Assembly (NCBI GenBank): GCA_026988435.1
Contig: JALSLH010000083.1
Location: forward strand, 62,001 to 126,000
Direction: 5' to 3'
From: Methylophaga sp.
Lineage (GTDB): Bacteria; Pseudomonadota; Gammaproteobacteria; Nitrosococcales; Methylophagaceae
Length of the DNA stretch: 64,000 nt
Shown: piece by piece, positions 59,850-64,000 of the stretch
How positions within the stretch are numbered: the stretch's first letter is position 1
Layout: each line of letters opens with the position of its first letter
The notes under the pieces: model-generated
The model's input: the letters and a program-made list of their open reading frames with translations, nothing else
Told to the model about the DNA's origin: nothing
The model's database searches: none
Position numbers and translations under genes: made by a program

Positions 59850-62216
59850 TTGAAGGTAGCAGAACCTAACTTACAAACTGAGTCATCACAGGAGTTAGCT
59901 CTTTATAAGATGCGACTAAGCTTGTTGGTGAAACAAACTCCAGCAGGTGTGTGGGCTGGAATTGCATCTGGTTTCTTATTTATATATTTGGCCTGGGGTA
60001 CAGTTAGTACTGATGTTCTTATTTTATGGATCGTTTGTTTTTCGCTGGGTTCGATATCGCATTTATTTCTCACTCGTTATGTAAAAAGTAAACTTGTCGA
60101 AGAGGAGGTAACAAGTTCTCTTTCTAAATTAAATTGGCTTGAACGATTGATGATGGTCAGTTTTCTTATAGGGGGAATAGTATTTGGTTTTATAGGCTTG
60201 ATGATGAAAGTAGATTGGCCGGTTCATTTACTTGTTGTAGTACCGTTATTAGCAGCGGGTGCTGTAGCAGGATCGCTAAGTTCGAATCAAGGTAGTTTTA
60301 GTGGGTATTTGAACTTTATAAGCCCTATAATGTTTATGGTGGCATTTGGATTTTTTAGAATTGGAATGCCAATATTAGGTGCTTTTGTGTTGATTTTCTA
60401 TATTGTGATGGTAGTGACAGGTAAATTAACGCATCAGGCACTTATAGATAGCTTTAGATTTAGAGTTAATAATCTAGAATTAATAGAGAATTTAACACGG
60501 AATAGTCAGGAGCAGAGCCAATTATTAGAACAATTGCGTAAAAGTGAACAATTGGCAAATGGTGCTTTTGATGCTTCAGGCATGGCAATGGCATTGGTTG
60601 ATCGTGATGCAAGCATATTCAAAGTGAATCAAGCAGCTTGTGACTTATTTCAGTTTTCTGAGGCGGGTTTATTAGGTAAAAAATTCATTGCTGCTTCACA
60701 AGAAAGTGATCGTACAAAAGAATTAGCGCTATTTAAAGAGCTCATTGATGGCGATCGTCATCAGTATCAATCAAAAGATAGCTATTTGGTCGGGGAGAAT
60801 GAAGGAACAATAAATATTTGGGTCGAAGTTACTGTTGCAGCAGTAAGAGATGATGAAGGACAATTTGAATATGCGGTAATGCATGTCAAAGATATTAGTC
60901 AAGAATATAAGCTAACACAAAGATTGACGTATCAAGCCCAACATGACGCATTAACAGGCTTACCAAATCGTTATGCATTTGAAACAAAACTACAGTTACT
61001 ATTAGATACTGATAACAATGATGAACATGTTCTTTGTTATATCGATTTAGATCAGTTTAAGGTTGTGAATGATACCTGTGGCCATATTGCTGGCGATGAT
61101 TTATTAAAGCAACTAGCACTTTTACTTAAACAAGAACTTCGTAAGTCTGATTTGTTAGCACGTATTGGTGGTGATGAATTTGCAATATTATTGTTTAATT
61201 GTTCTATGGATATGGCGGTCAAACAGCTTGAGAAATTATTGGCCTCGCTACGAAAATTTCGATTTATTTATGAAGGGCAAAGTTTTAATGTTGGGGCAAG
61301 CATAGGCTTAGTTGAAATAGGTAATAACAGCTCAATGACTGAGGTATTGAAACAGGCTGACAGTGCCTGTTATGCAGCAAAAGATGCGGGCCGCGGCCGT
61401 TTACATATTTATCGGCAAGATGATGAAGCTTTAGCCCAGCGTAGCGGGGAGATGGAATGGGTCACGCGTATTCAATCTGCGATTGAACAAAATAACTTCG
61501 TGCTCTACTACCAAGAAATAGTACCCATTAAGGGTGAAGAAACAATACCACATTATGAGTTACTTATTAGAATGCTAGACGCGGATGGCAGTATTATTCC
61601 TCCGGGATTATTTTTACCGGCTGCGGAACGTTATAATCTGGCGGCAGAAATTGATGTATGGGTAGTGAAACATACCATAGATACACTTAATATAGCCCGC
61701 GTCTACGGAAAGGATATTTCGGGTATCTATGGCGTGAATTTATCTGGACAGTCTTTAGGTGATGCTCGTTTTTATGAAGAGATCATCGAATTAATACATG
61801 AGAATGATTTTAGAGGAACGGGGGCGGTTATTTGTTTTGAAGTGACCGAAACAGCGGCAATATCAAATATAACAGCTGCTTTGCGGTTGATGACTGACCT
61901 ACGTGAGATTGGTTGTCAATTTGCTTTAGATGATTTTGGTAGCGGTTTATCCTCTTTTGCTTATTTAAAACAAATGCCCATTGATTATCTAAAAATTGAT
62001 GGCATGTTTGTTAGGGATTGTTTGACTGATCCGGTAAACCTAGCAATGATTGATTCAATTAATGGCATCGGCCAAGTTATGGGTTTAAAAACGATTGCTG
62101 AATTTGTTGAAAATGGTGCTATTTTTAGTAAGCTGTCGGAACTAGGCGTTGATTATGCCCAAGGTTATTGGAATGGACCGCCTAAGCCGTGGGTGATAGA
62201 TGAGTTAGCAGATTGA
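59850..62216 (+). CDS. Membrane PAS-GGDEF-EAL cyclic-di-GMP enzyme
   Basis: 788 residues: four to six helices (about 35-195), coiled linker, PAS (about 235-340), GGDEF with intact motif (ARIGGDEFAILL) and EAL with HYELLIR, NLSGQSL, EVTETAAI, LDDFGSGLS, KIDGMFV and AEFVENGAI, so both halves look catalytic. Start is uncertain: TTG 59850 has a weak ACGGA upstream; ATG 59910 is an alternative. The 3' end overlaps hrpA by 12 bases. Confidence 0.85.
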   Translation: MKVAEPNLQTESSQELALYKMRLSLLVKQTPAGVWAGIASGFLFIYLAWGTVSTDVLILWIVCFSLGSISHLFLTRYVKSKLVEEEVTSSLSKLNWLERLMMVSFLIGGIVFGFIGLMMKVDWPVHLLVVVPLLAAGAVAGSLSSNQGSFSGYLNFISPIMFMVAFGFFRIGMPILGAFVLIFYIVMVVTGKLTHQALIDSFRFRVNNLELIENLTRNSQEQSQLLEQLRKSEQLANGAFDASGMAMALVDRDASIFKVNQAACDLFQFSEAGLLGKKFIAASQESDRTKELALFKELIDGDRHQYQSKDSYLVGENEGTINIWVEVTVAAVRDDEGQFEYAVMHVKDISQEYKLTQRLTYQAQHDALTGLPNRYAFETKLQLLLDTDNNDEHVLCYIDLDQFKVVNDTCGHIAGDDLLKQLALLLKQELRKSDLLARIGGDEFAILLFNCSMDMAVKQLEKLLASLRKFRFIYEGQSFNVGASIGLVEIGNNSSMTEVLKQADSACYAAKDAGRGRLHIYRQDDEALAQRSGEMEWVTRIQSAIEQNNFVLYYQEIVPIKGEETIPHYELLIRMLDADGSIIPPGLFLPAAERYNLAAEIDVWVVKHTIDTLNIARVYGKDISGIYGVNLSGQSLGDARFYEEIIELIHENDFRGTGAVICFEVTETAAISNITAALRLMTDLREIGCQFALDDFGSGLSSFAYLKQMPIDYLKIDGMFVRDCLTDPVNLAMIDSINGIGQVMGLKTIAEFVENGAIFSKLSELGVDYAQGYWNGPPKPWVIDELAD

Positions 62217-64000
62217 CCACTGCTTATCTAAGCGTTTAGCAGAGATAGGGTAGGCGGTTTTAATGCCTTGAGCATAGATTGATATCCGAAATTCTTCTAC
62301 CATCCAGCGGTAATCTTCGAACTCAGTGGTCGTGTTTGAATTAAAATGACTTAAATAGTGTTGCCAATACGGTACCACCTCAGCCATCCACTGTTTATCA
62401 CGCGATGGATTGTCAGCAAGTTTATCGAGCCTTTGACCGATAGCCTGAAAATATAGGGGTAACCGTTTTAATACACTATCAGGCGTGTGATGAACAAAAC
62501 CTTGATATAACAAATGGTTTAATTGCTCACGAATTTCTTTGATGGCATGAATTGCCGTTAACGGCATTTTGTTAGATAAGCGTTTAGCAATAGCATGGTA
62601 TTCAGCTAAAGGCTTAGCGACCTGTTTTGCTAGGGCACTGGCAATATTGATTAATTCACTACGTTTTGCTTCTAAGCGCTGCTCAAAGTCTTGTTTGTTT
62701 GCTATCGGTGCTTGATCTAATAAAAAACAGCGATCAAAAGCAACATGAATAAGGTCGGTTTTAAGCTGTTCACAGGGGGTTAGTTTGTCGTCTTTCAGCT
62801 CATTACTAAAAGGCGAAGGGGGCACATTCGCATAATGCATGCACATTGTTTTAATATCAGGCAGGTGTTTACGTAAATATTTAATAGAATCAGCTTGGGC
62901 TAGCATAAATAAACGACGTAAGCCTTGAGCCGTAAAATCTACCGATTGTTTACGTGTATCCATCAATGTTAAATCAACATGGTCACCTCTATCTACTAAG
63001 GCCGGATATGCAGTCATTTCAAGGCCATTTTGTTGCAAAGTGATGCTCTCTGGTAATTCATCAAAAGACCATGAAGTTAAACCTTGTTGCTCATAATCAC
63101 TATCGGGTAACTGCCTAAAGCTAGCGGCGGCTTGTTTAGCCCACTTGTGTTGAAGTTGAACCAAATCTCGGCTTTCATCAAGTAATTTTCCATCATCATC
63201 GACTACTTTAAAATTCATTTGAAGATAATTGGGTAATTCAGCTATTTTCCAATCTGATATGGCAATATCGACGCCTGTTTGTTTACGTAATTGTTCGCTT
63301 AAAGCAGCTAATAATGCGCCTGATTCAGCGGACATGTTTTTTAAGCAATTATCAGCATAATTGGGCACAGGGATAAAGTGACGACGTTGTGATTTAGGTA
63401 GGCTCTTAATTAAAAATATGACTTTATCTCGCAATAAGCCCGGCACTAACCATTCATAACGTTCAGCATTCGTTTGGTTGAGCAGAGATAAAGGAATAGT
63501 CTGTGTAATCCCATCATGCGCCTTGCCCGGTTCAAAATGATATTCCAAACTAAGCGGTACTAGATTAACCAACATTTGATCGGGAAATGCATTATCGGTT
63601 ACATGATCGGCTTGATGCTGCATTAAATCATTACGATCTAAAAACAATAATTGAGGCTGTTCTCGCTCAGCTTTTTTACGCCATTTATCAAAGCCCGCAC
63701 CATTAATAATATGGTTAGGGATGCGTTCTTTGTAAAATTGGAATAATACTTCATCATCAACTAATACATCACGACGACGTGATTTTTGTTCCAGCTGTTC
63801 AATGCTTTTGATTAGATCTAAATTGTGCTGAAAGAAAGGCGCACGACAGTGCCAATCACCTTGCACTAAGGCATCACGAATAAAGATTTCATGTGACAAA
63901 ACCGGGTCAATCGGGCCAAAATGAATTCGGCGACGGGCAACGATGGGCAGGCCATATAATGAAACTTGTTCAAAGGCGACCACTTGAGCCGGCTTTTTCT
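62205..64000 (-). CDS. hrpA: ATP-dependent helicase HrpA, C-terminal part
   Basis: 598 codons visible; the frame stays open to the right edge (KKPAQVVAFEQVSLYGLPIVARRRIHFG), so the helicase core lies outside. The visible portion is the C-terminal HrpA-specific region including DUF3418 (LPESITLQQNGLEMTAYPALVDRGDHVDL ... YRWMVEEFRISIYAQGIKTAYPISAKRLDKQW). HrpA is a DEAH-box RNA helicase that rescues stalled or collided ribosomes. Confidence 0.9.
   Translation of the reverse strand, partial: KKPAQVVAFEQVSLYGLPIVARRRIHFGPIDPVLSHEIFIRDALVQGDWHCRAPFFQHNLDLIKSIEQLEQKSRRRDVLVDDEVLFQFYKERIPNHIINGAGFDKWRKKAEREQPQLLFLDRNDLMQHQADHVTDNAFPDQMLVNLVPLSLEYHFEPGKAHDGITQTIPLSLLNQTNAERYEWLVPGLLRDKVIFLIKSLPKSQRRHFIPVPNYADNCLKNMSAESGALLAALSEQLRKQTGVDIAISDWKIAELPNYLQMNFKVVDDDGKLLDESRDLVQLQHKWAKQAAASFRQLPDSDYEQQGLTSWSFDELPESITLQQNGLEMTAYPALVDRGDHVDLTLMDTRKQSVDFTAQGLRRLFMLAQADSIKYLRKHLPDIKTMCMHYANVPPSPFSNELKDDKLTPCEQLKTDLIHVAFDRCFLLDQAPIANKQDFEQRLEAKRSELINIASALAKQVAKPLAEYHAIAKRLSNKMPLTAIHAIKEIREQLNHLLYQGFVHHTPDSVLKRLPLYFQAIGQRLDKLADNPSRDKQWMAEVVPYWQHYLSHFNSNTTTEFEDYRWMVEEFRISIYAQGIKTAYPISAKRLDKQWSIC

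Overview
The window reads as the chromosome of an AT-rich, Gram-negative gammaproteobacterium. The gamma-type housekeeping set supports this: ZipA, DksA, HslR (Hsp15), DarP/YjgA, CreBCD, short-form QueF, monomeric isocitrate dehydrogenase and the HrpA C-terminal domain. A marine or aquatic relative of the Piscirickettsiaceae/Methylophaga-Cycloclasticus type is plausible, but this is inference from gene content only.

Layout. 0-10.4 kb is a metal block: the end of nhaA, a small CzcI-like secreted protein, a complete czcCBA-type HME-RND efflux operon, a Zn/Cd/Pb-type P1B ATPase, and an FTR1 iron permease fused to a periplasmic cytochrome c domain behind a Fur-like box. 10.5-12.8 kb is a lipid A modification pair (eptA phosphoethanolamine transferase plus a PAP2 phosphatase) preceded by an exact match to the PmrA box consensus. 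13-15.6 kb is an arsR-gapdh-arsJ arsenate detoxification operon with a perfect 12-bp-arm operator. A tRNA-Ser(UGA) follows, then moaA-fdhD. 18-22.7 kb is a compact DSF quorum-sensing locus: rpfG (REC-HD-GYP) and rpfC (hybrid kinase) converge on rpfF (DSF synthase), whose upstream region carries a CRP/Clp-like site. 23-43 kb is mostly core metabolism: hslR, acs, an AcoD/AldB-type aldehyde dehydrogenase with a divergent AraC regulator, peroxiredoxin, dksA, cbbY-like HAD, aminotransferase, icd, a chemoreceptor, cysZ, a sugar kinase, queF, zipA, ligA, trpD2 and yjbQ. Two families of non-coding repeats are interspersed: a dispersed GTCATTCCGG/CCGGAAT palindrome and a 266-bp MITE-like element.

44-48 kb is the accessory island. 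A higBA toxin-antitoxin module has its own palindromic operator. Next to it, all transcribed leftward, is a short array of integron gene cassettes: a type II restriction-modification unit, a VOC-like small protein and a small orphan protein. Each is followed by a foldable attC-like site whose outer core sits at the stop codon. No integron integrase is visible, so this looks like a CALIN (cluster of attC sites lacking an integrase). A motif-rich 160-bp stretch sits where an attI or leading attachment site would be expected. This is the most unusual region of the window.

48-64 kb is signalling and envelope: creB-creC-creD with an unrecognised membrane-anchored protein upstream, a translationally coupled sulP-uspA-darP operon, a PhoP/PhoQ-like two-component system with a small PepSY protein, a small c-type cytochrome, a glycine-zipper outer-membrane protein, a PAS-GGDEF-EAL protein, and the 3' part of hrpA running off the window.

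Caveats: all calls come from reading the translations and the DNA by eye. No database search, folding or HMM was run.
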